From JAKLIX01 sp964605655 (GTDB taxonomy: Bacteria > Bacteroidota > Bacteroidia > Bacteroidales > CAIXZF01): a stretch of DNA of 64,000 nt. Under the pieces are notes generated by a model that made no database searches, was not told the DNA's origin, and saw nothing but the letters and a program-made list of their open reading frames with translations. The stretch covers positions 55,925 to 119,924 of the forward strand of contig CAZSDK010000012.1 in the NCBI GenBank assembly GCA_964605655.1, read 5' to 3'. Numbering within the stretch: the stretch's first letter is position 1; each line of letters opens with the position of its first letter. Below, in pieces: positions 52,071 through 61,046 of this stretch. A program made the translations under genes and the position numbers.

Positions 52071-53288
52071 TCAGCTTTTGGTCTTTTTATGGGTTGACAA
52101 CAGGTGTACAACAAAATTAACGATTTCCTTCGCGACCTCTTTTTTACTCATTAAAGGTAATTCTTTTCCCTCTTTTTGAGTGATCAGGTTCACTTTATTG
52201 GTGTCGACCGAGAACCCGGCTCCTTCGTCCCTGAGGGAATTGAGAACGATGGCATCGAGGTGTTTATTTTTCAGTTTATGGAGGGCGTTGGCAGACTCGT
52301 GTTCGGTTTCAAGAGCAAAACCGATAAGAAGTTGTCCATATTTCTTCTTTTTACCCATCTCACCCAGTATATCCATGGTCTTAACCATTTTGATGGTGAG
52401 AGTATCCCCTTTCTTTTTAATCTTCTCAGGAGAAAACTTTTCAGGGGTATAGTCGGCAACGGCAGCTGCCATGATCGTGATATCAGTCTTTGGGAAATGG
52501 ATCATGCATTCCTGGAACATTTGTTCGGCAGAAAGGACCTCTGTTCGGTGAATATCGGGATTGGAGGAAACCAAGGAGGTAGGACCTGAAACCAGCGTAA
52601 CCTGGGCTCCAGCCTCAGCAAAAGCATCTGCCAGGGCATAGCCCATTTTCCCGCTGGAAAAGTTGCCGACATACCTTACAGGATCAATTTTTTCGTAGGT
52701 AGGTCCGGCTGTTACCAGGACTTTCTTGCCACGAAGTCTTGATGTACAGGCATAATGATCATGCAGAAAGGTCACGATGGCTTCCGGTTCGCGAAGTCTG
52801 CCTTTGCCGGTCAGCCCGCTGGCCAGGAACCCTTCATCGGGGGCGATGAGGATGTTGCCGCGGCTCACCAGGATGTCGAGGTTTTTCTGAGTGGCAGGAT
52901 GCTCGTACATGTCAACATCCATGGCCGGAGCAAAGAAAACAGGGCATCGTGCGGCCAGGTAAATGGCGGTGAGCAGGTTATCGACCTGTCCATGAGCCAT
53001 TTTGGCCATCGTATTGGCGGTCAGCGGGGCCATCAGGATCAGGTCGGCCCAGGTAGCCCAGTCGACATGACTGTACCAGGTCCCTGACTGCTGTTCGAAG
53101 GGTGAGGATAAAACCGGTCGTCCGGAGAGGGTCGATAAAGTGAGCGGTGTGATGAAATCCCCGGCAGAAGTAGTCATAACAACCTGAACTTCAGCTCCCT
53201 GTTTAATAAGAAGCCTGACCAGAGTACCTGCCTTGTAGGCGGCAATACTCCCGGTAACGCCCAGTATGATCTTTTTGTCCTTCAGCAC
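52071..53288 (-). CDS. coaBC: Bifunctional phosphopantothenoylcysteine decarboxylase/phosphopantothenate-cysteine ligase
   Basis: CoaBC carries out two steps of coenzyme A synthesis. The 405-residue protein has the flavin-binding CoaC half ('GVTGSIAAYKA', His74 in 'WYSHVDW', 'PAMDVDMYEHPAT') and the CoaB half ('VLVTAGPTYEKIDPVRYVGN', 'SSGKMGYALADAF', 'AAAVADYTPE', 'KMVKTMDIL'). In the segment 'LASGLTGKGRLREP' Ser157 aligns with E. coli Cys158, the decarboxylase Cys, and no Cys is nearby. Gene order with rpoZ and porD is typical. Confidence 0.95.
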   Translation of the reverse strand: MLKDKKIILGVTGSIAAYKAGTLVRLLIKQGAEVQVVMTTSAGDFITPLTLSTLSGRPVLSSPFEQQSGTWYSHVDWATWADLILMAPLTANTMAKMAHGQVDNLLTAIYLAARCPVFFAPAMDVDMYEHPATQKNLDILVSRGNILIAPDEGFLASGLTGKGRLREPEAIVTFLHDHYACTSRLRGKKVLVTAGPTYEKIDPVRYVGNFSSGKMGYALADAFAEAGAQVTLVSGPTSLVSSNPDIHRTEVLSAEQMFQECMIHFPKTDITIMAAAVADYTPEKFSPEKIKKKGDTLTIKMVKTMDILGEMGKKKKYGQLLIGFALETEHESANALHKLKNKHLDAIVLNSLRDEGAGFSVDTNKVNLITQKEGKELPLMSKKEVAKEIVNFVVHLLSTHKKTKS

Positions 53289-53307
53289 GGGATCACAGTC
53301 CTTCTCC

Positions 53308-53631
53308 TCAGGATTCCTTGGCAGGATTCCGGAAATAGATCTGGTTGTTCAGGAATTCATGAACAGCGATCAGCGTGGGTTTGGGGAGTTGCTCATAATA
53401 GCGGGCTATCTCGATCTGCTCCCTGTTTTCAAAAACCTCTTCAAGGTTATCATTCGTGGTGGCAAACTCGCTGATCTTCTTGTTAAGCTCTTCTTTGATC
53501 TCGAGTGAGATGATGTTGGCCCTTTTGGCAAGCACACAGACGGTCTCATAAATATTGCCTGTCTCCTTGTCAAAATCTGCTACATTACGGGTAACAGCCA
53601 GGGTATCTGCTTTAACCTTTTTGTAATCCAT
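53308..53631 (-). CDS. rpoZ: DNA-directed RNA polymerase omega subunit, Bacteroidota type
   Basis: A 107-residue protein beginning 'MDYKKVKADTLAVTRNVADFDKETGNIYETVCVLAKRANII', which matches the divergent omega/RPB6-like family of Bacteroidota. Omega helps assemble and stabilise the polymerase. It sits 9 bases after bamD and 19 before coaBC, the conserved order for the phylum. Confidence 0.85.
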   Translation of the reverse strand: MDYKKVKADTLAVTRNVADFDKETGNIYETVCVLAKRANIISLEIKEELNKKISEFATTNDNLEEVFENREQIEIARYYEQLPKPTLIAVHEFLNNQIYFRNPAKES

Positions 53632-53640
53632 ATCTAAAAT

Positions 53641-54435
53641 TTAGGGTTGCATTTCTTTTTGAATGTTCTTTCTCAGCTGGTCAGCTTCTTTCAGGTAGAT
53701 GGTCTTGGGGAAAAAAGTGATCAGAGAATTATACGAATCTAATGCTCCCTTAAGCCTTTCCTGTTTTTTTTGGGGAACACTGTTCATGGCATAATTGTAA
53801 TAGGATTTTAAGGATAAATACAGCACTTCTTCCTTAAATCGGGTATCGGGAAAGTCTTTATAAACATTTTTAAAAGAAGTGATCGCTGCCTGATAGTCTT
53901 CCATTTTATAGAAAAGCTTGGCATTTTCATAATCCTTCCTTTCCAGCTTCATCCTCAGTTCATCCATCAGATCGTTGCATTTGGCAATTCTTTCGCTGTT
54001 GGGGAACATATTGATGAAAAGCTGAAACTCCTGCAGTGCTTCCTGGGTGCTTGTCTGATCGAGGCTGTATTTCGGTGAGTCGAGAAATTTGGAATAGGCG
54101 TTCAGGTACATGCATTCCTCTGCCAGGCTGCTGTTGGGGAAGTTCTTGGCAAAAGACTTGAAATAATAGCTCGACAGGATGAAATCATTCTGCTCGAAAT
54201 AGCTCCTGGCCGTGTAATACTGTATCATCTCTGCCTTGTCTGTCCCTCTGTAAAACGGTATGATCTGGTCAAACAACTGTAAAGCCTTATCATAGTCTCC
54301 CTTGTGGTAGTAATCCACCGCTGCATCAAATTTGGCGGTATTGTCAGATGACTTCACCAGTTTCTGATAACCCGAACAAGCGCTGAAAAGCAGCATTAAC
54401 AGGCTAATGCAGACGATCACGGATTTTTTTAACAT
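53641..54435 (-). CDS. bamD: Outer membrane protein assembly factor BamD
   Basis: BamD is the essential lipoprotein of the BAM complex, which inserts beta-barrels into the outer membrane. The 264-residue protein has a lipobox 'LLFSAC' (Cys 20) followed by TPR units ('AAVDYYHKGDYDKALQLFDQII', 'QYYTARSYFEQNDFILSSYYFKSFAKNFPNS', 'AKLFYKMEDYQAAITSFKNVYKDFPDT'). It is the first gene of the bamD-rpoZ-coaBC-porD transcript. Its -7 element ends five bases before the ATG, suggesting an almost leaderless mRNA. Confidence 0.93.
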   Translation of the reverse strand: MLKKSVIVCISLLMLLFSACSGYQKLVKSSDNTAKFDAAVDYYHKGDYDKALQLFDQIIPFYRGTDKAEMIQYYTARSYFEQNDFILSSYYFKSFAKNFPNSSLAEECMYLNAYSKFLDSPKYSLDQTSTQEALQEFQLFINMFPNSERIAKCNDLMDELRMKLERKDYENAKLFYKMEDYQAAITSFKNVYKDFPDTRFKEEVLYLSLKSYYNYAMNSVPQKKQERLKGALDSYNSLITFFPKTIYLKEADQLRKNIQKEMQP

Positions 54436-54440
54436 GCGTG

Positions 54441-54448
54441 CAAAGGTA
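54441..54448 (-). promoter_or_regulatory. Promoter -7 element of the bamD operon
   Basis: TACCTTTG on the minus strand, abutting the bamD start codon. The -33 region has no TTG. Confidence 0.5.
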
Positions 54449-54480
54449 CGAATAAAATGGATTCCTTCGATAATTATTAA

Positions 54481-55806
54481 CTAATTGATAACCAATTTTT
54501 TAATCAACGTTCCCTGAGAATGGGTCAGTTTAACCAGGTAAATTCCCGGGGCAAAACGACTCAGATCGGTTGAGAAGGTCTTCACACCATCGTTTTCAGA
54601 GGATATCAGTTCGGCGACTTTTCTTCCCTCCGGGCTGAGAAGATCGATGGTGAATTTTCCCTTAAAAGGCTGGTTCCAGGAAAAGTAGGTAGTAGTGTTG
54701 CCCGGATTGGGATAGATATTCAGTTCAGGAGTTTCTGCCTGAAAGTCCGGGGCTGTCAAGGCGCTTCCATTGTATTTATAGATTCCACCGGCTGAAGGGC
54801 TCAGATAGTTGGTGCCTCCCGCCCATCCCGTAGTAAGGTCGATAAAGGAAACCGTTGAATAAACAGGTGATGGCGTTGCAGGATCCTCCATGACAGCCCA
54901 GTTTTCACTCCAGTCGTTGCTAACCATCAGGTGTTCTCCGGCGGCAACCAGTGTGCCTGCAGTACCCGGGACAAAGCAAAGGTCGTAGCATCCGGTAAGG
55001 TTGTCGGAAGCGACAAGCTGCCAGTGCAGTCCGCCGTCTTCGGTCAAATACAGTCGGTTGTCGTTGTTCACCGGGTCGGTGTATCCTGCCAGGCCCATGG
55101 TGTCGCGGAACATGACCTTGGGGACATTAAATTCCGGGAAGGCGATGGATGACCAGTGGGCCCCTTTGTCGTGAGTGACAAAGATTCTTCCGGTGGTATA
55201 ACCTCCAAACCACAAGGTATCTCCTTGAACGCAGTAGCTGGAGGCATAGGTCTTCAGATCGTCGCCTGCAACAGGCATCTCGATGGCAGCTATGCTATCC
55301 CATTGGTTTCCACCATCATAGGTCGTAAACACTTCAAAGTGATCTGCATGAGGATTGCCGATGCAAAGGCCGGTATCTGCGTCCCAGAAATGAACGATCC
55401 TGGGGCCTGTAAAAAAGACGGCCGACGGCTGTGGTGTCCAGTTCTGGCCTCCGTCTGTGGTGTGATAAATGGTTCCTCCGGTATCAGCGGGAAGCTGAAC
55501 ACAAGCCCAGGCAACATTCCCGTTCAGTGCCTTGATCATTTGGACCGACCAGCCTGAGGGCAGGGAAAGGTTGCCGGGAATCCAGGTGGAACCCCCGTTC
55601 AGTGTCCTGGAATACTGTGTGGAAGGCTGAGAAGGAACCAGGGAATCAGCCATCAGCAGCCATACATGAGAAGGATCTGCGATACTGATCTGGTAAACTT
55701 TTCTGGGTTCAGGGTAAGCATGCCATTGGGTCGCCCACTGCCCGGAGACGGTGGTCAACAGTGAGAAGCCTATAAGACAAAAACTCGTAAACGATCGTAC
55801 CAGCAT
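54481..55806 (-). CDS. T9SS-exported protein with Asp-box/BNR-like propeller repeats
   Basis: A 441-residue exported protein. After the signal peptide come at least five short Asp-box-like repeats ('LNGGSTW', 'TDGGQNW', 'YDGGNQW', 'HDKGAHW', 'EDGGLHW'), as in sialidase-like and Ycf48-like beta-propellers, and a C-terminal T9SS type A sorting domain ('IYPNPGNTTTYFSW'..'APGIYLVKLTHSQ'..'KKLVIN'). No catalytic residues of a sialidase were recognised, so binding or structural roles are as likely as enzymatic ones. Confidence 0.85.
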   Translation of the reverse strand: MLVRSFTSFCLIGFSLLTTVSGQWATQWHAYPEPRKVYQISIADPSHVWLLMADSLVPSQPSTQYSRTLNGGSTWIPGNLSLPSGWSVQMIKALNGNVAWACVQLPADTGGTIYHTTDGGQNWTPQPSAVFFTGPRIVHFWDADTGLCIGNPHADHFEVFTTYDGGNQWDSIAAIEMPVAGDDLKTYASSYCVQGDTLWFGGYTTGRIFVTHDKGAHWSSIAFPEFNVPKVMFRDTMGLAGYTDPVNNDNRLYLTEDGGLHWQLVASDNLTGCYDLCFVPGTAGTLVAAGEHLMVSNDWSENWAVMEDPATPSPVYSTVSFIDLTTGWAGGTNYLSPSAGGIYKYNGSALTAPDFQAETPELNIYPNPGNTTTYFSWNQPFKGKFTIDLLSPEGRKVAELISSENDGVKTFSTDLSRFAPGIYLVKLTHSQGTLIKKLVIN

Positions 55807-55840
55807 AGAAAGGTTATAATTTATTTAAATAAAATGGCTG

Positions 55841-55848
55841 CAAAGATA
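55841..55848 (-). promoter_or_regulatory. Promoter -7 element of the Asp-box protein gene
   Basis: TATCTTTG on the minus strand, 34 bases before ATG 55806. The tandem repeat array begins 29 bases further upstream. Confidence 0.45.
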
Positions 55849-55876
55849 CAATTAATACTTATTAATAAACGGTATT

Positions 55877-55940
<64 letters not shown>

Positions 55941-56033
55941 GTTTCAATACAACCATGGTTGCTGTGTAAGTCGTGAACTCAGTAACGATCATATTCCTCT
56001 TATTGTTGTGGAGCAAGATGTGGATTTTCCTAT

Positions 56034-56041
56034 TACCTTTG
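56034..56041 (+). promoter_or_regulatory. Promoter -7 element of the acyltransferase gene
   Basis: TACCTTTG matches TAnnTTTG, 34 bases before the GTG start. The nearest TTG is 25 bases upstream, too far for a good -33. Confidence 0.45.
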
Positions 56042-56075
56042 CCGGAAATTTTTTACAAACCATAAACGACACAAA

Positions 56076-57326
56076 GTGGACATTTTTGACAAGATCGCAC
56101 GGAATATGGGCCCCCTGGGCCAGTACTACAAACAGGCTCATGGTTATTTCACTTTTCCAAAGCTGGAGGGTGAGATTAGTAATAGAATGATTTTCAGAGG
56201 GAAAGAAAGGCTTGTTTGGAGCCTCAACAACTACCTGGGACTCGCAAACCATCCCGAAGTGAGAAAAGCGGATGCTGAAGCAGCAGCCGTTTATGGAATG
56301 GCCTATCCCATGGGTGCCAGGATGATGTCAGGACAAACCAAATACCACGAGCAGCTCGAGGATGAACTGGCCAGTTTTGTGAGCAAAGATGACGCCTTCC
56401 TGCTGAATTACGGTTATCAGGGAATGGTATCCATTATCGATACTCTGGTTGACCGCAAGGATGTGATCGTTTATGATTCTGAAGCCCATGCCTGTATCAT
56501 TGATGGTGTCAGGCTTCATTTCGGTAAAAGGTTCGTGTATCCCCATAACAACATGGAGAACCTTGAGAAAGAGCTGGAAAGGGCCAAGAAGCTCACCGAC
56601 CAGACAGGAGGCGGTATCCTGGTGATCACGGAAGGCGTTTATGGAATGGCCGGCGACCTGGGTAACCTGACCAAAATTGCCGAGTTAAAAAAGAAATATA
56701 ATTTCCGCCTGCTGGTAGACGATGCCCATGGATTTGGAACGATGGGCCCTCATGGAGCAGGGACCGACGAAGCCCTGAATGTCCAGAAAGAGGTGGATGT
56801 TTACTTCGGTACTTTTGCCAAGGCCATGGCCGGCATCGGTGCATTTGTGGCTGCCGATGAGACGGTAGTGAACTATCTCCGGTACAACATGAGGTCACAA
56901 ACCTTTGCCAAATCTCTTCCCATGCCTATGGTCATGGGTGCCCTGAAACGTCTCGACATGATCCGTACCCAGCCGGAATTAAGGGAAAGACTCTGGGTCA
57001 TCGCAAGGGCTCTGCAGAAAGGTTTCCGTGAAAAAGGATTCAACCTCGGTCACACCGAATCCCCGGTGACTCCGGTCTTCCTGAAAGGCGGTGTTCCCGA
57101 AGCCACCAACCTTACTTACGATCTGAGGGAAAACTATGACGTTTTCTGCTCCATCGTCACCTACCCTGTCGTACCGAAGGATGTCATCATGCTGAGAATC
57201 ATCCCTACAGCCATTCATACCCTCGAGGATGTGGAGTACACCATTCATGCCTTCACTCAGGTAAAAGACAAACTGGATTCGGGTTATTATGCCGGAAAAG
57301 AAATGGTGGACATGAGCAAGAAATAG
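56076..57326 (+). CDS. PLP-dependent alpha-oxoamine synthase (serine palmitoyltransferase / cysteate acyltransferase type)
   Basis: A 416-residue fold-type I PLP enzyme. 'SLNNYLGLANHPEVRKADAEAAAVYG' and 'GARMMSGQTKYHEQLEDELA' are alpha-oxoamine synthase signatures; His138 should stack on PLP, Asp/His in 'VDDAHGFG' bind it, and Lys249 in 'GTFAKAMAGIG' forms the Schiff base. The family condenses an amino acid with acyl-CoA or acyl-ACP (KBL, BioF, SPT). The length and the 'MDIFDKI..N.GPLGQYYKQAHGYFTFPKLEGE' start resemble Bacteroidota enzymes for sphingolipid or sulfonolipid base formation; substrate (Ser, cysteate or Gly) cannot be told by eye. The start codon is GTG. Confidence 0.85.
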   Translation: MDIFDKIARNMGPLGQYYKQAHGYFTFPKLEGEISNRMIFRGKERLVWSLNNYLGLANHPEVRKADAEAAAVYGMAYPMGARMMSGQTKYHEQLEDELASFVSKDDAFLLNYGYQGMVSIIDTLVDRKDVIVYDSEAHACIIDGVRLHFGKRFVYPHNNMENLEKELERAKKLTDQTGGGILVITEGVYGMAGDLGNLTKIAELKKKYNFRLLVDDAHGFGTMGPHGAGTDEALNVQKEVDVYFGTFAKAMAGIGAFVAADETVVNYLRYNMRSQTFAKSLPMPMVMGALKRLDMIRTQPELRERLWVIARALQKGFREKGFNLGHTESPVTPVFLKGGVPEATNLTYDLRENYDVFCSIVTYPVVPKDVIMLRIIPTAIHTLEDVEYTIHAFTQVKDKLDSGYYAGKEMVDMSKK

Positions 57327-57327
57327 G

Positions 57328-59064
57328 CTACTTCACCAGAAGCTTTTTCATTTCACTCCCTCCCCTTTCGGTCCGGACCTTCAGGAAATAGATGCCGGAA
57401 GGCAGTCCCGAGACATCATATTGACATCTTTCCCTTGGCGTTTTGCCAAAATCTTCTATCCAAAGCCTGTCGCCCAGGGTGTTATATAATTCAACGCCAT
57501 AGATCCTGCTTTGGCCGACATAGTTGATGTATAACAGATCGTTGCAAGGGTTGGGATAAACAGTATAACCCTCGTTTTCGATAGCATCGATACCAGAAGA
57601 AATGGACACCAACTGGACATCCTGCACCAAAGTATAATAATGAGCCACCGCCAGGTTGCTGATCGTCTTGGGGTAATACCCCGGACAACTGAAGGTAAGA
57701 TTGTAATTTCCCTGGTATAACAGACGGTGGTAATTTCCGACCGGCAAGGCTGAATACACATGGGAACTGTCGAAATCATGACCCTGGATAAAGACTTTAG
57801 CTCTCAGGGGTGCACCGGTAATGGAATCGGTCACGATACCCCTGATGCCATAAAGGCATTGCTCCATAAAAAGGAAGAATGAATGGTTGAGATAGGTCCA
57901 GTAGGTTGGAAGGTTCGCACCTGAGGGTTTTTTAGTGTTGGAAACCTCTATGGTTTCCTCCCGGCATTTGTGGAACCAGTTCATATAGTCCTGCCGCCCT
58001 CCGTCAATTTCATACCAGGCATAACCGTTGGTGACACCGTTATCGAGGTCGTTCATATACGTAGCCGGAGAATACTCATGAACCGTGTCGGCAAATTCCC
58101 TGCTGACGAAGTACCACCATGAATCATCGGCTGTCAGTGTGGCCCAGGTGTCCCAGGGATAGTTCATCACCTCAGCTCCCCCATGAAAATTGCCACCCAA
58201 CACAAAATGATGCTCATTGGCAAAATTCATGAAATGCACCGTCTCCTGCTGCCAGGCATTCCCATCGGGGTGAGGTCCGGTCTGGGGATCCGGGTAGTTG
58301 CGGTTCAGGTCCACCACGTTGGCATTGCCCCGGATAGCCGCATTGACGTTGGTATTCCCTCCATAATAAGTGCCGTCGGGGTTGGCCAACGGACAGATAT
58401 AGATTTCAATGGAGTTCACCATGTTGGTGATCCTGGGATCGGTGCCGTAATTGCTCAGCAGATAGTCAATGAGCCTGAGCATGTTCACATAGCAGGTCAG
58501 CTCATCTCCGTGAATGCTGGAACTGTAAAGGAACTGGGGTTTGTTCATGGCTGAATCCACGTAGCTGCTGATCTTGGCAGCCAGTAGTTTCCGGCCACTG
58601 CTCAGGGTGCCGATCTCTATGATCTGGCATATATCGGGATGACTGGTACTGAACTGGTACATCATATTCTCATAAGCCGTATAAGACGGATAAAAATCCC
58701 ATGCCAGCGGTAGTTTGGTGTTTACCTGATCCACGGTCTCATCCTTGAATTCAGAAGAAGGAGGAGGCAGGACGGTATAAGGAATCCCGAGTTTAAGAAA
58801 CTCCCGGAACTGTTTCTTGTTGCTGTAGGCCCAGACTTCCCCACCCTTTACCTGGTCGACTGAGATGATCCGGGTCAGCTGGTGCATGGCCTCCCTGTCA
58901 GTAAGCTGAAAAGTGAAATATAATTCTGGTTTGTCGCCAAAGACCTTATCCACCAGGGCTTCCGTGTTTTTTGAGAAAGCCGGGAGGTCCTGGGCAACCA
59001 AGGTTCGGGGTGCCAAAGACAGGAAAGAAATGATCAGCAGCAAATAGAGTGTCGTCTTCTTCAT
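57328..59064 (-). CDS. Secreted M14 zinc carboxypeptidase with T9SS sorting domain
   Basis: A 578-residue exported enzyme. The M14 domain has zinc ligands H185 and E188 ('SIHGDE') and H294 ('NFHGGAE'), substrate Arg in 'DLNRNYPDP' and catalytic Glu373 in 'EETIEVS'. It is followed by a carboxypeptidase-regulatory-like beta domain ('GIVTDSITGAPLRAKVFIQG') and a T9SS type A sorting domain ('VYPNPCNDLLYINY'..'SGIYFLKVRTE'..'KKLLVK'). It removes C-terminal residues from peptides, complementing the C25 endopeptidases. Its end converges with the acyltransferase gene with a single base between stops. Confidence 0.92.
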   Translation of the reverse strand: MKKTTLYLLLIISFLSLAPRTLVAQDLPAFSKNTEALVDKVFGDKPELYFTFQLTDREAMHQLTRIISVDQVKGGEVWAYSNKKQFREFLKLGIPYTVLPPPSSEFKDETVDQVNTKLPLAWDFYPSYTAYENMMYQFSTSHPDICQIIEIGTLSSGRKLLAAKISSYVDSAMNKPQFLYSSSIHGDELTCYVNMLRLIDYLLSNYGTDPRITNMVNSIEIYICPLANPDGTYYGGNTNVNAAIRGNANVVDLNRNYPDPQTGPHPDGNAWQQETVHFMNFANEHHFVLGGNFHGGAEVMNYPWDTWATLTADDSWWYFVSREFADTVHEYSPATYMNDLDNGVTNGYAWYEIDGGRQDYMNWFHKCREETIEVSNTKKPSGANLPTYWTYLNHSFFLFMEQCLYGIRGIVTDSITGAPLRAKVFIQGHDFDSSHVYSALPVGNYHRLLYQGNYNLTFSCPGYYPKTISNLAVAHYYTLVQDVQLVSISSGIDAIENEGYTVYPNPCNDLLYINYVGQSRIYGVELYNTLGDRLWIEDFGKTPRERCQYDVSGLPSGIYFLKVRTERGGSEMKKLLVK

Positions 59065-59125
59065 ATAGGAGCGTTAAGGATTCAGTTTTTACTTTTAATG
59101 GCTTTAATTGATTATAAATAACCTT

Positions 59126-61045
59126 TCACGGATCATAGCTGGCATTGACGTCTCCGGTGCATATTCCACTGATAATCATATTATTAACACCAGGTTCTAT
59201 ATTGATTTCCAGAAGATCGAACAGCCAGGTGCCTGCAGGAAAAGTATCTAATAGACCGACAAATCTCTTCATGACCGCCAGCGCATCGGTACTATTGATA
59301 AAATTTGTTGCATCCACATCTGCAGCCTTCTCTTTCAGGCCTGTCAGCGTAAGAATCTGGACAAAATGCTGAAGGATGGTCAATGCATCTATTGAATTAA
59401 TCCCTCCTTCAGGGATGCCGGGGCCGATTTGCAAGTGATAAGCCCCTGTATCAACCCCATAAAATGAAAAGGCCCCCAGGCTGTCAGTCATCGTAATAGC
59501 AACTGTATCATCCAGATTATTAATAAGATATATTGCAAAACCTGACAAGGGGGATCCTGTAAGATTATCGTAAATCAGGTTACCCTGAAGGATGCCGTCA
59601 TCACCCAGGAGTGCTACGTCGAGAAAAGTCGGCGACCCGTCGCTGACAAGAACATTATTCATGGTTCTGGTAAGGTAACCCGGGCTTGAGAAGGTCAGGT
59701 CATAAGTACCCGGATACAAATACCTGTAGTAATCCCCGCAGGGAAGAGATGAGGACACCCATGAGTTATTGTTATCATGAGAAGCAATGGTAACGGTGGC
59801 CTCCAGAGGAGCCATGGTGACCGAATCTCTTACCAGGCCCCGTACCCCGTTCTGCACCTCTTTCATATAGTTCAATATCGACCGGTACTGGTAGTTCCAA
59901 TAGGTCGGAAGTGTGGATGAAGAAGGGATTTTGATATTTGATATTTCCAGGGTGACTTCCCTGCAATGGTGATAGTAGTTCATATAATCCTGACGTCCTC
60001 CGTTCACCTCATACCAGGCATATCCATTGGTCACCCCGTTGTCAAGGTCGTCAAAGTAGGTCGAGGGAGCGTAGGTATGAATTGTGTCGGCATATTTTCT
60101 GCCACTCAGGTACCACCAGTCGTCGTCGGCATGAAGCACCGGCCAGGTATCCCAGGGAAAGTTGAACACCTCTGCCCCGCCATGGAAGTTGGCTGACATA
60201 TCGATCGAATGTTGTTCTGCAAAGTCCATGAAGGCTACCGTTTCCGGTTGCCAGGCATAGCCATCGGGATGGGGGCCGTCCTGTGGATCGGGATAGTTCC
60301 GGTTCAGGTCCACATTATTGGCATTACAGCGGGTGGCTCCCGATACCGTCTGGTTGCCGCCATGATAGGTCCCGTCTGGGTTAGCAAGGGGGTTGATCCA
60401 TATCTCTGCTCCGTTCAACAGGGAGGTGATGCCGGCATCGCTGCCGTAACTGGTTAACAGATGGTCAATCAGCCTGAGCATCAATACATAACCTGTCAGC
60501 TCATTGCCGTGGATGGAAGAAGTGTAGAGAAATTCAGGTTTGCATTCGTCGGTGCTCACATTGCCGGAGATCCTGGCTGCCAGCAGCCTTCTGCCGCTCG
60601 GCAGCACTGCGAGGGTATCAATATGACAGAGGGCAGGATATGATGACTGGAACTGCGCCATCAGGGTCTCGTAGGCCGAATAGGTCGGGTAGTTATCCCA
60701 GGCAAGAGGCAGGTCGGCCGGGACAGAGTTTAACATTTTCAGGTCTGACAGGTAGGGATGAGGGATCAGCATAAAAGGGATGTTCATTGAAAGGAACTTG
60801 CTGAATTCCATCTCATTGGCATAAGCAAAGACCGAATCTTCGGTCACACGATCGATAGAAAGCAGGGATGTCAGCTTTCCGGGAAACAGATCTTTGGGTT
60901 TTTTAAAAGCAATGTTGACTTCCCCATACCGGCTCAACTCTGTTTTCCATGAGGTTACGGGTCTCTGCTGAGCAAAAGACTCTCTTCCCAGAAGAAAGGA
61001 GAGGATGGCCATGAAAACAAATCGATACGAGAAAGGCACGGGCAT
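59126..61045 (-). CDS. Secreted M14 zinc carboxypeptidase with dockerin-like C-terminus
   Basis: A 639-residue paralogue of the next gene. It keeps the M14 residues (H179 and E182 in 'SIHGNE', 'NFHGGAE', 'DLNRNYPDP') and a regulatory-like domain ('GLVRDSVTMAPLEATVTIAS'), then a second beta module ('GNLIYDNLTGSPLSGFAIYL') and a dockerin type I-like pair of helices ('GINSIDALTILQHFVQ' and 'DVDATNFINSTDALAVMKRFVG'). It ends '..CTGDVNASYDP' with no T9SS type A tail, although proteins with this module often carry one. Its ATG follows the dapA stop by one base. Confidence 0.9.
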   Translation of the reverse strand: MPVPFSYRFVFMAILSFLLGRESFAQQRPVTSWKTELSRYGEVNIAFKKPKDLFPGKLTSLLSIDRVTEDSVFAYANEMEFSKFLSMNIPFMLIPHPYLSDLKMLNSVPADLPLAWDNYPTYSAYETLMAQFQSSYPALCHIDTLAVLPSGRRLLAARISGNVSTDECKPEFLYTSSIHGNELTGYVLMLRLIDHLLTSYGSDAGITSLLNGAEIWINPLANPDGTYHGGNQTVSGATRCNANNVDLNRNYPDPQDGPHPDGYAWQPETVAFMDFAEQHSIDMSANFHGGAEVFNFPWDTWPVLHADDDWWYLSGRKYADTIHTYAPSTYFDDLDNGVTNGYAWYEVNGGRQDYMNYYHHCREVTLEISNIKIPSSSTLPTYWNYQYRSILNYMKEVQNGVRGLVRDSVTMAPLEATVTIASHDNNNSWVSSSLPCGDYYRYLYPGTYDLTFSSPGYLTRTMNNVLVSDGSPTFLDVALLGDDGILQGNLIYDNLTGSPLSGFAIYLINNLDDTVAITMTDSLGAFSFYGVDTGAYHLQIGPGIPEGGINSIDALTILQHFVQILTLTGLKEKAADVDATNFINSTDALAVMKRFVGLLDTFPAGTWLFDLLEINIEPGVNNMIISGICTGDVNASYDP

Positions 61046-61046
61046 C

